Positions 26,947-35,413 of a stretch of 64,000 bases of DNA are shown here, piece by piece (position 1 is the stretch's first letter; every line of letters begins with the position of its first letter). The notes beneath the pieces were generated by a model, which was given only the letters and a program-made list of their open reading frames with translations, had not been told where the DNA came from and searched no databases. Both the position numbers and the translations under genes were made by a program. This DNA is from JADJVL01 sp046331545 (lineage in GTDB: Bacteria; Acidobacteriota; Holophagae; Holophagales; Holophagaceae), in assembly GCA_046331545.1 (NCBI GenBank), contig JAXLQR010000002.1, positions 1,488,001 through 1,552,000 of the forward strand. Reading direction: 5' to 3'.

Positions 26947-27381
26947 CTAGGGTCGGGGTGTTGTCTGCGCGACGCCATCCTGGATGGCGGCTTGGAGCAC
27001 CGGCAGGTTGATGCCCTCCAGGCTCCTGAACTTGATGCAGTAGCCCGTGACGCTTGCTTTGCCGAGCTCCTTCCCGTAGGTCCGGGCCAAGCAGGTCTTG
27101 TCCTCGAGGCCCATGAGGTAGACGGAGATCCCCGTGGTGTTCGCGCTGAGGCCGACCTGGTAGAAGTCCCGGGTCTTCCCCTTGGCGAGCTTCATCGTCT
27201 GGAAGCCGTAGCCGATGTTGGGGTTCGTGACGATCTTGCCCGTTTCGTCCATGCCGTCGAGGAACCACAACCGGCAACCGGGCATGAGATCCAGGATGAG
27301 GGCGTGCAGCGCCTCCAGGTCGGCGCGCTTGGCATCGGGCTGGGCGGCGAGGTAGGCCTGGATCTGGTCCCGGACGGTCAT
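26947..27381 (-). CDS. DUF1801 family protein
   Basis: 144 residues. The DUF1801/YdhG-like core is seen in LPDAKRADLEALHALI-like first helix, MPGCRLWFLDGM, NIGYGFQTMK and ISVYLMGLEDK. A small soluble protein of the SRPBCC-unrelated iron-chaperone-like group (frataxin-like fold), with no secure function. The ATG overlaps the stop of the RibD-C gene at 27378-28016 by 4 bp, so the two are coupled. Confidence 0.8.
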   Translation of the reverse strand: MTVRDQIQAYLAAQPDAKRADLEALHALILDLMPGCRLWFLDGMDETGKIVTNPNIGYGFQTMKLAKGKTRDFYQVGLSANTTGISVYLMGLEDKTCLARTYGKELGKASVTGYCIKFRSLEGINLPVLQAAIQDGVAQTTPRP

Positions 27382-28016
27382 GTCGCCTGCGCCCGCACGT
27401 AGCGCAGGTGCGTGGCGGCGGGACCCGCCAGCACGGAGTCGATGCGAAACGCCGGCCCGGGCTCGCGGAGGTTCTCGAAGAGGCGCCGCCCGCTGCCGAA
27501 GAACACGGGCGCGAGGGCGATCTCCAGTTCGTCGATGGCGCCGAGGTTGAGGTACTGCTGGATGACGTCGGCGCCACCCGCGATGCGGACGTCCTTGTCC
27601 CCCGCGGCTTCCCGAGCCAGTTCCAGGGCCCGCTCGGGCCCGTCGTTGATGAACTGGAAGGTCGTCCCGCCGGGGCGCACCCAGGGCTCGCGCTTCTGGT
27701 TCGTCAGCACGAAGACCGGCGTGTGGAAGGGCGCCTCCTCCGGCCACGCGCGCTCCCCCTGGTCGAACATCCGCTTGCCCATGATGTTCGCCCCGATGCG
27801 CGCCATCGTGCTGCGCACCAGGTCATTCACCGGCCCCGTCTCCCCGCCCGGCCCGAACTTGAGCGCCTCGCGGAACGCCTCCTGCCCCACCAGCCACCCC
27901 ATCAGCGAGCCCCACTTCGCACCCCAGTTCTTGTAGGCGGGGTTCTCCATCGTCATGCCATCGGGGGCCAGGTAGCCGTCGAGGGAGAGGCCGATGTTGA
28001 CGAAGACTTTGGTCAT
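27378..28016 (-). CDS. RibD-C family reductase-like protein
   Basis: 212 residues. NIGLSLDGYLAPDG, NIMGKRMFDQGERAWPEEAPF, IAGGADVIQQYLNLGAIDELEIALAPVFFGSGRRLF fold elements are all present in short phrases typical of RibD C-terminal NADPH-binding proteins. Its start codon overlaps the stop of the low-GC nuclease-like gene as ATGA and has no ribosome site of its own, so its expression may depend on that acquired module. High GC, like the core. Confidence 0.85.
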   Translation of the reverse strand: MTKVFVNIGLSLDGYLAPDGMTMENPAYKNWGAKWGSLMGWLVGQEAFREALKFGPGGETGPVNDLVRSTMARIGANIMGKRMFDQGERAWPEEAPFHTPVFVLTNQKREPWVRPGGTTFQFINDGPERALELAREAAGDKDVRIAGGADVIQQYLNLGAIDELEIALAPVFFGSGRRLFENLREPGPAFRIDSVLAGPAATHLRYVRAQAT

Positions 28017-28792
28017 GGTGGGCTCTGAGCAGGTTCGGTGTTCGGAGGAACGATAGACCTTAGCTCATGAAGTTTGTTCGGCAGGAGTCGGAATAGAAAG
28101 AGGCGATCGAAGCGAGTGGCAAATGCCTCCTCCAGAGCCAGTTCCGGAACATCGAAAAGTGTTGAGAGCCCACCACAATCGCAGCAGATCAAGAGCCAGA
28201 CCTCAGAGCATCTCTTGCGGTAGCTAGGGAGCTTGGGCTCCTTTGAAGCAACCGCCCGCTCAATGTCTGCCCTTGAGAGCTCCGGGACCCAAGAACATGA
28301 TGGGGCCGTGAATTCGGACTCAGTTAGACCGGGCAGGTTCCACGCTTTCAGCTGGTCAACTTCCTCTGGGAAATAGTCCCGATTGAACCAATCGTAACCT
28401 TCGCCGATTGAGGACCCAATCGCAGGGATGTTTCGCTGGACCCATTCACAGAGTTGATTGGCGAGGCGAGGCACATCCGCTTTTCGGAGTGAATGATGGG
28501 CGTTGAAATGCACCGACACATGAAGAGGAGGTAAGCCCAAGTCTGCGTACTGCCTTCGGGCCGAATTGACGATGTTGAGCTGAAGCGACTCCTGTTCTTG
28601 TAGCGGGCGGTCGTTGGCTTTGGGTTCATGAAACAAACTAGTCAACTCGATTCCGAGCTGACCACTCCCGATGATGAAATCTGGCTCTTCGGTTTCTTCT
28701 ACCGGCCCAGGGGGTACTCCACTAAACGCCAATGCAAAGCGGTCGAACTGCCATCGTTCGATCTCTTTTTTGGTTGGGGGACGATCCGCCAT
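28013..28792 (-). CDS. Unknown protein, possibly PD-(D/E)XK nuclease-like
   Basis: 259 residues, no signal or membrane segment, GC clearly lower than the flanks. I do not recognise the family. The N-terminal third has EEPDFIIGSGQLGIELTSLF, an acid followed ten residues on by E-L-T on a predicted strand. That is the layout of a PD-(D/E)XK site in which Lys is replaced, followed by a helix with a Q/E (ESLQLNIVNSA). The C-terminus is hydrophobic/aromatic (FDRLFLFRLLP). It starts 33 bp after the methyltransferase stop and ends overlapping a RibD-C gene. As the partner of a DNA methyltransferase, a restriction or accessory role is plausible but unproven. Confidence 0.6.
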   Translation of the reverse strand: MADRPPTKKEIERWQFDRFALAFSGVPPGPVEETEEPDFIIGSGQLGIELTSLFHEPKANDRPLQEQESLQLNIVNSARRQYADLGLPPLHVSVHFNAHHSLRKADVPRLANQLCEWVQRNIPAIGSSIGEGYDWFNRDYFPEEVDQLKAWNLPGLTESEFTAPSCSWVPELSRADIERAVASKEPKLPSYRKRCSEVWLLICCDCGGLSTLFDVPELALEEAFATRFDRLFLFRLLPNKLHELRSIVPPNTEPAQSPP

Positions 28793-28824
28793 CAGAGTCG
28801 AGGACCCATCGTGAGTGTCAATTC

Positions 28825-30510
28825 TTAGCTCGATGCTTTCCGCTTCGTGGGCGAAAGCTTCGGTTCGGAAATCGAATCTTCAACGGCACTAAAGAGGTTC
28901 GGCGTTTCGGCCGCCATAGAAAGGGTTTCCTTCTTTGCCTGTTTGAATGTCAATGTCCCCATCGCAAGGTCAGGGAACTCAGGCCGCACGTGACTGTTCA
29001 GCAGTGCTTCGATGGTCAGGATCTGGACCCTGGGGTACGACTTCCCATTCGCTCCAGTGAAGAAGCCCGCCGAAGTTGCTTCTTTCTCCATGGGCTTCGT
29101 GGGCGGTTCCAGCGTCACAAACAGGCCAATGGGTGACTTCTCGCGATCCAGCACGCCCTTTAGGTCACGGACCTGGTTCACAGTGACCCCACCGCCCTTC
29201 ACGCTGACGATGATGCGGCGTGTGACCGGTTTACCACCTTCCACATCAGCAAAGTAGATGAGTCCGTCAATGCCTCCATCTGCGCCCTTCTTCTTACCCT
29301 GAAACGGCTGAGCGTTGACCAGGGAACAGGCCCACCACTGGAACTGGTACTTGTCCCGTTCCGCGAGATCCTGCGCGCCTTCCAAGTCTTTGGGCGTCCC
29401 GTGGACCTGGAAGGCGATGCCTGGAAATGCATCGCGGAGTCGCTTCTCAATGAGGCTGATCGCAAGGTGCGTGATGTCGATGCCGATCCACTGACGACCA
29501 AGTTTCTGTGCAGCGTGGACGGCTGTACCGCAGCCACAGAAGGGGTCGAGCACTACATCGCCGGGATTGGAACTGGCGTTGAGAATGCGTTCAAGGAGAG
29601 CGATAGGTTTTTGGGTTGGGTAGCCGAGGCGTTCTTGCGCTTGCGAATTTATTGGGTGAACGTCTGCCCAGATATCCTGGATCTGTGCACCCTTCGCCGA
29701 CTCGGCATAAATTTTTAACCGAGGCATCCCGCCAGATTTCGGGAAATAAATCTTGCCCTCCGCATCAAGTTCATCGAGTCGGGCGACCGTGTACTTCCAA
29801 TGCCCGCCTTTCGCGGTGATATCGATTCCACGCCAGGGTTTTCCTGACTCTCCATGACGTACGCCGGATGCATGGAGGGTAATTGGGTAGAACAATCGAC
29901 CATCAGGCTCCTGGTAGGTGAACCTACTCGAGATGTAATCCGACTGATCCTGATGAAGCTGGTTCCATACAAACGTGTTCGATTTGGAATAGAAGAGAAG
30001 CGTGTCATGCACCGGACCCCAGCGCTTCGCACTGCCATGTGCACCAGTCCTCTTCCAGATGACTTCATTGCGAAAGTTCTCGACGCCGAAGACCGAATCG
30101 AGCACTAGCTTCAGGTAATGGCTCGCAGTTGGATCGCAGTGCAGATATAGACTCCCACTCGGCTTGAGCACTCGGTGAAGCTCAAGCAATCGATTGGCCA
30201 TCATCACCAGATACGCCATCAAGTCGTTCTCGCCGAGGAAGGACCGGAATGCCGCAATGAGATCGGCTACATCGGTATGTCCGCTCTTCAGGATCTCCGC
30301 ATACTCCCGCTCTGCCTGTTCGGTCCAATGCCAGGTGTCCTCGAAGGCCTCGATCTGCGCGTGGCTCTGTCCGCCCTCGGGTGATTTGAAGAGCAGGTTG
30401 TAGTCCCGCTTCGAATTGAAGGGCGGATCCAGGTAGACCAAGTCCACCGAAGCATCGGCGATGGAATCCCGCAGCACGTTCAGGTTGTCACCGAAGTAGA
30501 GGTGGTTCAC
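28825..30510 (-). CDS. DNA methyltransferase with C-terminal nuclease-like domain
   Basis: About 561 residues from the GTG at 30510 (five bases after GGAG); a GTG six bases upstream is the alternative. Motif IV DPPF near residue 30 precedes the SAM-binding motif I (DPFCGCGTAVHAA near 322), the order of beta-class N6-adenine or N4-cytosine methyltransferases, and YPTQKP is at about 297. From about residue 395 there is a second domain with GADGGIDGLIYF and IIVSVKGG, a PD-(D/E)XK/Mrr-like arrangement. Specificity is not predictable. Low GC marks it, with the next gene, as acquired. No specificity subunit, invertase or transposase is adjacent. Confidence 0.88.
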   Translation of the reverse strand: MNHLYFGDNLNVLRDSIADASVDLVYLDPPFNSKRDYNLLFKSPEGGQSHAQIEAFEDTWHWTEQAEREYAEILKSGHTDVADLIAAFRSFLGENDLMAYLVMMANRLLELHRVLKPSGSLYLHCDPTASHYLKLVLDSVFGVENFRNEVIWKRTGAHGSAKRWGPVHDTLLFYSKSNTFVWNQLHQDQSDYISSRFTYQEPDGRLFYPITLHASGVRHGESGKPWRGIDITAKGGHWKYTVARLDELDAEGKIYFPKSGGMPRLKIYAESAKGAQIQDIWADVHPINSQAQERLGYPTQKPIALLERILNASSNPGDVVLDPFCGCGTAVHAAQKLGRQWIGIDITHLAISLIEKRLRDAFPGIAFQVHGTPKDLEGAQDLAERDKYQFQWWACSLVNAQPFQGKKKGADGGIDGLIYFADVEGGKPVTRRIIVSVKGGGVTVNQVRDLKGVLDREKSPIGLFVTLEPPTKPMEKEATSAGFFTGANGKSYPRVQILTIEALLNSHVRPEFPDLAMGTLTFKQAKKETLSMAAETPNLFSAVEDSISEPKLSPTKRKASS

Positions 30511-30559
30511 GGGCACTCCGGAAGGTCGGGGGTGTTGGCCTCATTCTGCCTGAAAAGCG

Positions 30560-30581
30560 AAGGCCACCTTTCGGCGGCCTT
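30560..30581 (-). terminator. Terminator after mtnP
   Basis: AAGGCCGCC, a GAAA tetraloop, and GGTGGCCTT (9-bp stem with one G-T pair), followed on the minus strand by TCGCTTTTC. It lies about 57 bp beyond the mtnP stop and separates mtnP from the methyltransferase gene. Confidence 0.7.
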
Positions 30582-30638
30582 GAACCTGTGGACTCAAAGA
30601 AGGATGGCTTCCGTTGGGGCAGTGCGAAGTCGAGTCCT

Positions 30639-31502
30639 TCAATACCCGTACTTCCCCACCAGCAGCCTCAATCGCTCCCGCGTCTCCGCCGGCACCTTCT
30701 CCGGCGGCGTCACCAGCGCGGTGGCCAGCGCGCGCCTCGCGGGTTCGTGCTCGGGGGGACCGCCTGCCAGCTCAGGCACGACGGCGCGGATGAGGTCCTG
30801 GGCCTTGCTGACGTTCGCGGCCATGACGGCCATGATGTCGCTGCCGACGGCGCCTTCCTCTTCGTCGCGCCAGGCGTCCCAGTCGGTGACCAGCGCGATC
30901 GTCGCGAAGACCAGTTCGGCCTCCCGGGCGAGCTTGGCTTCGGTGGCCTGGGTCATGCCGATGAGGTCGGCGCCCCAGGAACGGTGGAGGCGGCTTTCGG
31001 CCCTCGTGCTGAACTGGGGGCCCTCCATCTGGACGTACGTTCCGCAGGGCTCGATGGGCAGCAGCAGGCGCTTGCCGGCGGCCAGCAGCTTCTCCCGCAG
31101 CCAGGCCGACGTCGGGTCGGCGTAGTTCACGTGGGCCACCAGGCCGTTGCCGAAGAACGTCGACGGCCGCAGGTGCGTCTTGTCCATGAACTGGTCCGGC
31201 AGGCGGAGCGTGCCCGGCGCGTGGGCCTCCTGCAGGCTGCCCACCGCGCTCACGCTCAGCAGGATCTCGCAGCCCGCCGCCTTCATCGCCCACACGTTGG
31301 CCCGGTAGTTCACCTCCGAGGGGAGCATGCGGTGGCCCAGACCGTGCCGCGACAGGAAGACCACCGGCACGCCTTCCAGCGTCCCGTGGATGAGCGGATC
31401 CGAGGGCGGCCCGAAGGGCGTCTCGACCCGCTCCTCCCGGGTGTCCCGCACTCCCGCCATGGCGTAGAGCCCGCTGCCGCCAAAGATGCCGATGGGTGCC
31501 AT
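30639..31502 (-). CDS. mtnP: S-methyl-5'-thioadenosine phosphorylase
   Basis: 287 residues. IGIFGGSGLYAM, SRHGLGHR, SVSAVGSLQE, the QMEGPQFSTRAES phosphate/ribose segment and IGMTQATEAKLAREAE are diagnostic of the MTAP branch of the purine nucleoside phosphorylase family. It cleaves methylthioadenosine, a by-product of polyamine synthesis, to adenine and methylthioribose-1-phosphate. Start chosen at MAPIGIFGG. A promoter-like TTGAAC-N17-TGTGCT lies just upstream. Confidence 0.93.
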   Translation of the reverse strand: MAPIGIFGGSGLYAMAGVRDTREERVETPFGPPSDPLIHGTLEGVPVVFLSRHGLGHRMLPSEVNYRANVWAMKAAGCEILLSVSAVGSLQEAHAPGTLRLPDQFMDKTHLRPSTFFGNGLVAHVNYADPTSAWLREKLLAAGKRLLLPIEPCGTYVQMEGPQFSTRAESRLHRSWGADLIGMTQATEAKLAREAELVFATIALVTDWDAWRDEEEGAVGSDIMAVMAANVSKAQDLIRAVVPELAGGPPEHEPARRALATALVTPPEKVPAETRERLRLLVGKYGY

Positions 31503-31520
31503 GTCCGTCCTCGCGGCCCC

Positions 31521-31549
31521 AGCACACCACGAAGGCCGCCCGGGTTCAA
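31521..31549 (-). promoter_or_regulatory. Possible mtnP promoter
   Basis: TTGAAC and TGTGCT with a 17-bp spacer on the minus strand, placing the start of transcription about 12 bp before the mtnP ATG. The -10 is weak. Confidence 0.35.
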
Positions 31550-31573
31550 TCACGCGGATGGCACACTGGACGG

Positions 31574-32881
31574 ATGTCCGTCGTGCCCGTGCCCGCCGCC
31601 CTCCTCGTGGCCGATCCCCTCGGATCCACCCTGGGCCTCCTGGCCCTCATGTGGCTGGCGGCCAAGCTCGGCGGCGAGGCCGCCCTGAGGCTGAAGCTGC
31701 CCCCCGTCGCCGGCGAGCTGGGCATGGGCCTCGTGTTCGCGGCGCTGACCCGCACCTTTCCCGGCCTCCCCGACGTCACCCACTCCCAGGCCGCCGGACT
31801 GCTCGCCTCGCTGGGCGTGGTGGTGCTCATGTTCGCCGTTGGCCTCGAAAGCACCGTGCCCCAGATGCTCAAGGTGGGCGCCGCCAGCCTCCGCGTCGCC
31901 GTGATCGGCGTGGTCGCCCCCATGGCCGCGGGCCTCGCCGGCGCCTGGCTGCTGCTGCCCGACAGCACGCCCCTCGCCGTGGACCTCTTCATCGGCGCCT
32001 GCCTCTGCGCCACCAGCATCGGCATCAGCGCCTCGGTGCTCAAGGGCGCCGGCGCCGCTAGATCCCCCGAAGGCCGCGTCATCGTCGGCGCCGCTGTCCT
32101 CGATGACATCCTCGGCCTCCTCGTCCTCGTCCTCGTCTCCGGCATCGTCACCGGCGTCGTCCCCGAAAGGGGCGGCGGCGGCGCCCTGCCCTGGGGCGCC
32201 CTCGGGAAGACCTTCACCCTCGCGCTCGGCTTCCTCGGCGCGGCCCTGACCCTGGGCCGCTTCGCCACGCCCCACCTCTTCGCCCTCGCCAACCGCCTGC
32301 GCAGCGAGCAGGTCCTGCTGCCCGTCGGCCTGGGCTTCGCCTTTCTCCTGGCCTGGCTGGGCAACCTCGCCGGCCTCGCCCCCATCGTCGGCGCCTACGC
32401 CGCCGGCCTCATCCTCGAGCCCGCCCACATCAAGGATCTCGAAGCCCGGGAACTCCACAGCCTCGAGGAACTGGTCCATCCCCTCGTGGTGACGCTGGCA
32501 CCCCTCTTCTTCCTCCTCATGGGGGCCAAGGTGGATCCCGTGGCCCTCGTGCAGCCCCGCACCCTGCTGCTGGGCGGTGTCCTCGCCCTGATGGGCATTG
32601 CGGGCAAGTACGTCGCAGGCTTCGGCGGCGGCAAGGGCCTGCGGGCCGCCGTCATCGGCTGGGGCATGGTGCCCCGGGGCGAAGTGGGCCTCATCTTCGT
32701 CGCCGCCGGTGCCGGCCTCACCCTCGACGGCGCGCCCCTCCTCGGCCCCGAGGTCCAGGCCGGCGTCGTCGCCGCCCTCCTGCTCACGACGCTGGCGGGG
32801 CCCGTGGGCCTGGCATGGGTGCTGAAGCGCAAGCCGGCGGCGGCGGCCGCCGCGGAGACCGACGCCGGCGTGGAAGGCTAG
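31574..32881 (+). CDS. CPA2-family cation/proton antiporter
   Basis: 435 residues with about 12 membrane helices. ATSIGISASVL and GAAVLDDILGLLVLVLVSG, the latter with the paired acids of CPA2 exchangers, and VPRGEVGLIF near the C-terminus identify a Na+(K+)/H+ antiporter of the KefB/NapA type. No cytosolic TrkA-N or RCK domain is attached. Its 3' end overlaps the convergent btuD gene by 4 bp. The ion is not predictable. Confidence 0.9.
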   Translation: MSVVPVPAALLVADPLGSTLGLLALMWLAAKLGGEAALRLKLPPVAGELGMGLVFAALTRTFPGLPDVTHSQAAGLLASLGVVVLMFAVGLESTVPQMLKVGAASLRVAVIGVVAPMAAGLAGAWLLLPDSTPLAVDLFIGACLCATSIGISASVLKGAGAARSPEGRVIVGAAVLDDILGLLVLVLVSGIVTGVVPERGGGGALPWGALGKTFTLALGFLGAALTLGRFATPHLFALANRLRSEQVLLPVGLGFAFLLAWLGNLAGLAPIVGAYAAGLILEPAHIKDLEARELHSLEELVHPLVVTLAPLFFLLMGAKVDPVALVQPRTLLLGGVLALMGIAGKYVAGFGGGKGLRAAVIGWGMVPRGEVGLIFVAAGAGLTLDGAPLLGPEVQAGVVAALLLTTLAGPVGLAWVLKRKPAAAAAAETDAGVEG

Positions 32882-33606
32882 GGCCTGCCAGTCCCTGGCC
32901 CCGGCAGCTCCAGCACGAGATCCTCGCCCCGCCTCGCCTTCACGCCGAACACCTCCAGCAGCAGCTCCGGCGTGAGCACGGCCTCGGGCGCGCCGCTGCC
33001 CGCGCAGGCGCCCCTGTGCAGCACCAGCACGCGGTCGAAGCACCGGGCCGCCCGCAGGTCGTGGAGGCTCATCAGCACCGTGGCGCCCTTCACCTTGAGC
33101 TGGTTGGCGAGCTCGAGCACCTCCAGGCCGTGGCGCACGTCCAGGTGGGAGGTGGGCTCGTCCCAGAGCTGCAGGGGCGCGCCGGTGGCCAGGGCCCGGG
33201 CCAGGAAGACCCGCCGGCGCTCCCCGCCCGAGAGCCGGGTCACGGCGCGGTCCGCGAGGTGCGCGAGGTCGAAGGCGGCCAGCGCCTCGTCCACGCCGCG
33301 CCCGTCGTCGCCGTGGGCGAAGCGCCCCTGGGCCACCACCTCCCGCACCGGGAAGGCGAAGTCCACGCCCGCCTCCTGGCCCACCCAGGCCAGGATCCGC
33401 GCGCGGTCGAGGTAGGGGATGCGGCGCAGGTCCTCCCCCCGCCAGCGGATCTCCCCTTCGGCGGGCAGCAGTCCCGCCAGGGCCTGGAGCAGCGTGGACT
33501 TGCCGGCGCCGTTGGGCCCGAGCACCGCGGCGAGGCAGCCGGCCGGCAGGTCGAGGGAGACGTCCGAGAGCCGCCCTTCGACGCGGAGCCCCCGCGCGGC
33601 GATCAT
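32878..33606 (-). CDS. btuD: Vitamin B12 ABC transporter, ATP-binding protein
   Basis: 242 residues. Walker A GPNGAGKST, signature LSGGERRRV, Walker B LQLWDEPTSHLD, and the FecCD-type partner contacts (YLDRARILAWVGQE). It is the last gene of btuBFCD and overlaps btuC by 4 bp. The B12 assignment rests on the cobalamin riboswitch and btuB-like receptor upstream; on sequence alone it could also serve iron-siderophore or heme import. Confidence 0.85.
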   Translation of the reverse strand: MIAARGLRVEGRLSDVSLDLPAGCLAAVLGPNGAGKSTLLQALAGLLPAEGEIRWRGEDLRRIPYLDRARILAWVGQEAGVDFAFPVREVVAQGRFAHGDDGRGVDEALAAFDLAHLADRAVTRLSGGERRRVFLARALATGAPLQLWDEPTSHLDVRHGLEVLELANQLKVKGATVLMSLHDLRAARCFDRVLVLHRGACAGSGAPEAVLTPELLLEVFGVKARRGEDLVLELPGPGTGRP

Positions 33607-34580
33607 GACCGGCCTCCCCGCTTCAGCATCCAGAGGAAGAACGGCCCGCCCGCCAGCGCCGTCACCACCCCCAGGCGGAGCTGGCCCGGCACCGTGCGCG
33701 CCAGGAGGTCGCACAGCAGCACGAAGACCGCGCCGCCCAGCATGGACAGCGGCAGCAGGCGCCGGTGGTCGGGCCCGAAGGCCAGGCGCAGCAGGTGCGG
33801 CACGATGAGGCCGACGAAGCCCACCACGCCGCCCACCGCCGTGGCCAGGGCCGTGAGGATGGTGCTCAGGAGGATGAGCTCCCGGCGCAGGCGCCGCACG
33901 TTCACGCCCAGGCTCTGGGCCCCCGGCTCCCCCAGGGCCAGCAGGTTCAGGGCGCGGGCGGAGGGCAGCACCAGCAGGCACGCCAGCAGCACGCCGGGAA
34001 GGCTGATCCACACGTGCTCCCAGGTGCGGCTCTCGAGGCCGCCCATGAGCCAGAAGAGGATCTGGCCGCCCACCTCGAAGTGGCCCGCCTTCAGCGTGAG
34101 CACGAAGCTCGTGCCCGCCCCGAAGAGCGCGTTGAGGGCGACGCCGGCCAGCAGGAGGTGCTCGGTGCTCGCGCCCTCCCGGGCCAGGGCGATCACCGCC
34201 ACCGTCGCCAGGAAGGCCCCGGCGATGCTCGCCAGGGGCAGCGCCCAGAGCGATGTCGAGGCCCAGCCGAAGGCGAAGGCCAGCACCGCCCCCAGGGCGC
34301 CGCCGCTGCTCACCCCCAGGAGGCCCGGGCTCGCCAGCGGGTTGCGGAAGAAGGACTGCATGAGCACGCCCGAGCAGGCCAGGGCCGCGCCCACCGCAAC
34401 GGCCACCAGAGCCCTCGGGAGGCGGAAGTCCAGGAGGATGGTGCGGGCCATCGGGTCGCCGTGCCCCTTGAGCACGTCCCAGATCTCGCCGGGCGCGAGG
34501 CGGACCTCGCCGAAGGCGAGCGCCGCGAGCAGGGCCAGGGCCAGGAGCGCCAGCAGCAGCGCCAGGCCCCGGCCGCTCAC
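33603..34580 (-). CDS. btuC: Vitamin B12 ABC transporter, permease
   Basis: 325 residues from a GTG overlapping the btuF stop (GTGA). Ten membrane helices of the FecCD/BtuC family; MQSFFRNPLASPGLLGVSSGGALGAVLAF is the conserved helix 2-3 region, and GFVGLIVPHLLR lies at the coupling loop. Acts with btuD and btuF in the inner membrane. Confidence 0.88.
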   Translation of the reverse strand: MSGRGLALLLALLALALLAALAFGEVRLAPGEIWDVLKGHGDPMARTILLDFRLPRALVAVAVGAALACSGVLMQSFFRNPLASPGLLGVSSGGALGAVLAFAFGWASTSLWALPLASIAGAFLATVAVIALAREGASTEHLLLAGVALNALFGAGTSFVLTLKAGHFEVGGQILFWLMGGLESRTWEHVWISLPGVLLACLLVLPSARALNLLALGEPGAQSLGVNVRRLRRELILLSTILTALATAVGGVVGFVGLIVPHLLRLAFGPDHRRLLPLSMLGGAVFVLLCDLLARTVPGQLRLGVVTALAGGPFFLWMLKRGGRS

Positions 34581-35404
34581 CGGAAGCGCTCCGGGTGCAG
34601 GGCCCGCGCGAGCTGCTCGTAGGCGTCGAGCCGCGCCTGGGAGATGGAGGACATGGCGGGACCGCTGATGCGGACGAAGCGCTTCGCCTTCGTGGCGGCG
34701 AGGAACTTGTAGGGGGGCAGCTCCGCGAGACGCGCGGCGATGTCGCCCGTCTCGTCGTCGCTGATCACCAGCGCGTCGACGCGCCAGCCGAGCATGGCCT
34801 CCGAGGGCGTCGGCGCGTGGCCCTGGAGGCCGGCTTCGGCGGCGACGTTCAGGGCTCCCGCGTGGCGGCAGACGTCGTCGAAGGTGGTGTCCCTTCCGGC
34901 GAGGAACCCGTAGGTGCTCGGCGCGATCACGCGGACCGGGACCGCGCCCTTCAGCCGCGCCGCCAGCGCCTCCGCCCGGGCCCGCCAGGCCGCGACGGTC
35001 CGCTCCGCCCGCGCCCGCCGCCCCAGGGCCTCGCCCACCGTGAGCGCGTTGGCGCAAAGGTCCTCGAAGGTGTCGAAGCGCGCGAGCACCAGCACCTTCA
35101 CGCCGCTGCGCTGGAGGAGGGCCCGCGTCTCGGCGCGGGTGTAGCTCGCCATGAGCACCAGGTCGGGGCGGTGCGCGAGGACGCTCTCGGCGGCGCTGTC
35201 CCTGAGGCGCGGATGGGCCGAGGCCTCCTGCACCACGGGGCTGAACTTGGGGTCTGTCGCCAGGTGGCTCAGGGCCGCGATCTGGGCGGGGTCCGCGAGG
35301 GCCAGCAGCAGCTCGTCGGTGCCCAGGGCCTGGCTGACGACCCGCCTGGGAGCTCCTGCGAGCAGGAGCGTCGAGACGAAGAGGCCGAGGAGGGCACGGA
35401 GCAT
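34577..35404 (-). CDS. btuF: Cobalamin-type periplasmic binding protein
   Basis: 275 residues. A signal peptide (LLGLFVSTLLLAGA) and no lipobox, so it is probably soluble in the periplasm. Type III substrate-binding fold: RRVVSQALGTDELLLAL, AAESVLAHRPDLVLMASYT, and a long connecting helix. It sits between btuB and btuC, 9 bp after btuB ends. The ligand follows from the riboswitch; sequence alone fits several corrinoid, siderophore or heme binders. Confidence 0.8.
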   Translation of the reverse strand: MLRALLGLFVSTLLLAGAPRRVVSQALGTDELLLALADPAQIAALSHLATDPKFSPVVQEASAHPRLRDSAAESVLAHRPDLVLMASYTRAETRALLQRSGVKVLVLARFDTFEDLCANALTVGEALGRRARAERTVAAWRARAEALAARLKGAVPVRVIAPSTYGFLAGRDTTFDDVCRHAGALNVAAEAGLQGHAPTPSEAMLGWRVDALVISDDETGDIAARLAELPPYKFLAATKAKRFVRISGPAMSSISQARLDAYEQLARALHPERFR

Positions 35405-35413
35405 GGGCGGACC

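Noticed and set aside
28013..30510. Complete type I or III restriction system
   Set aside because: No helicase, specificity or large restriction subunit is present nearby; only the methyltransferase and one unknown gene.
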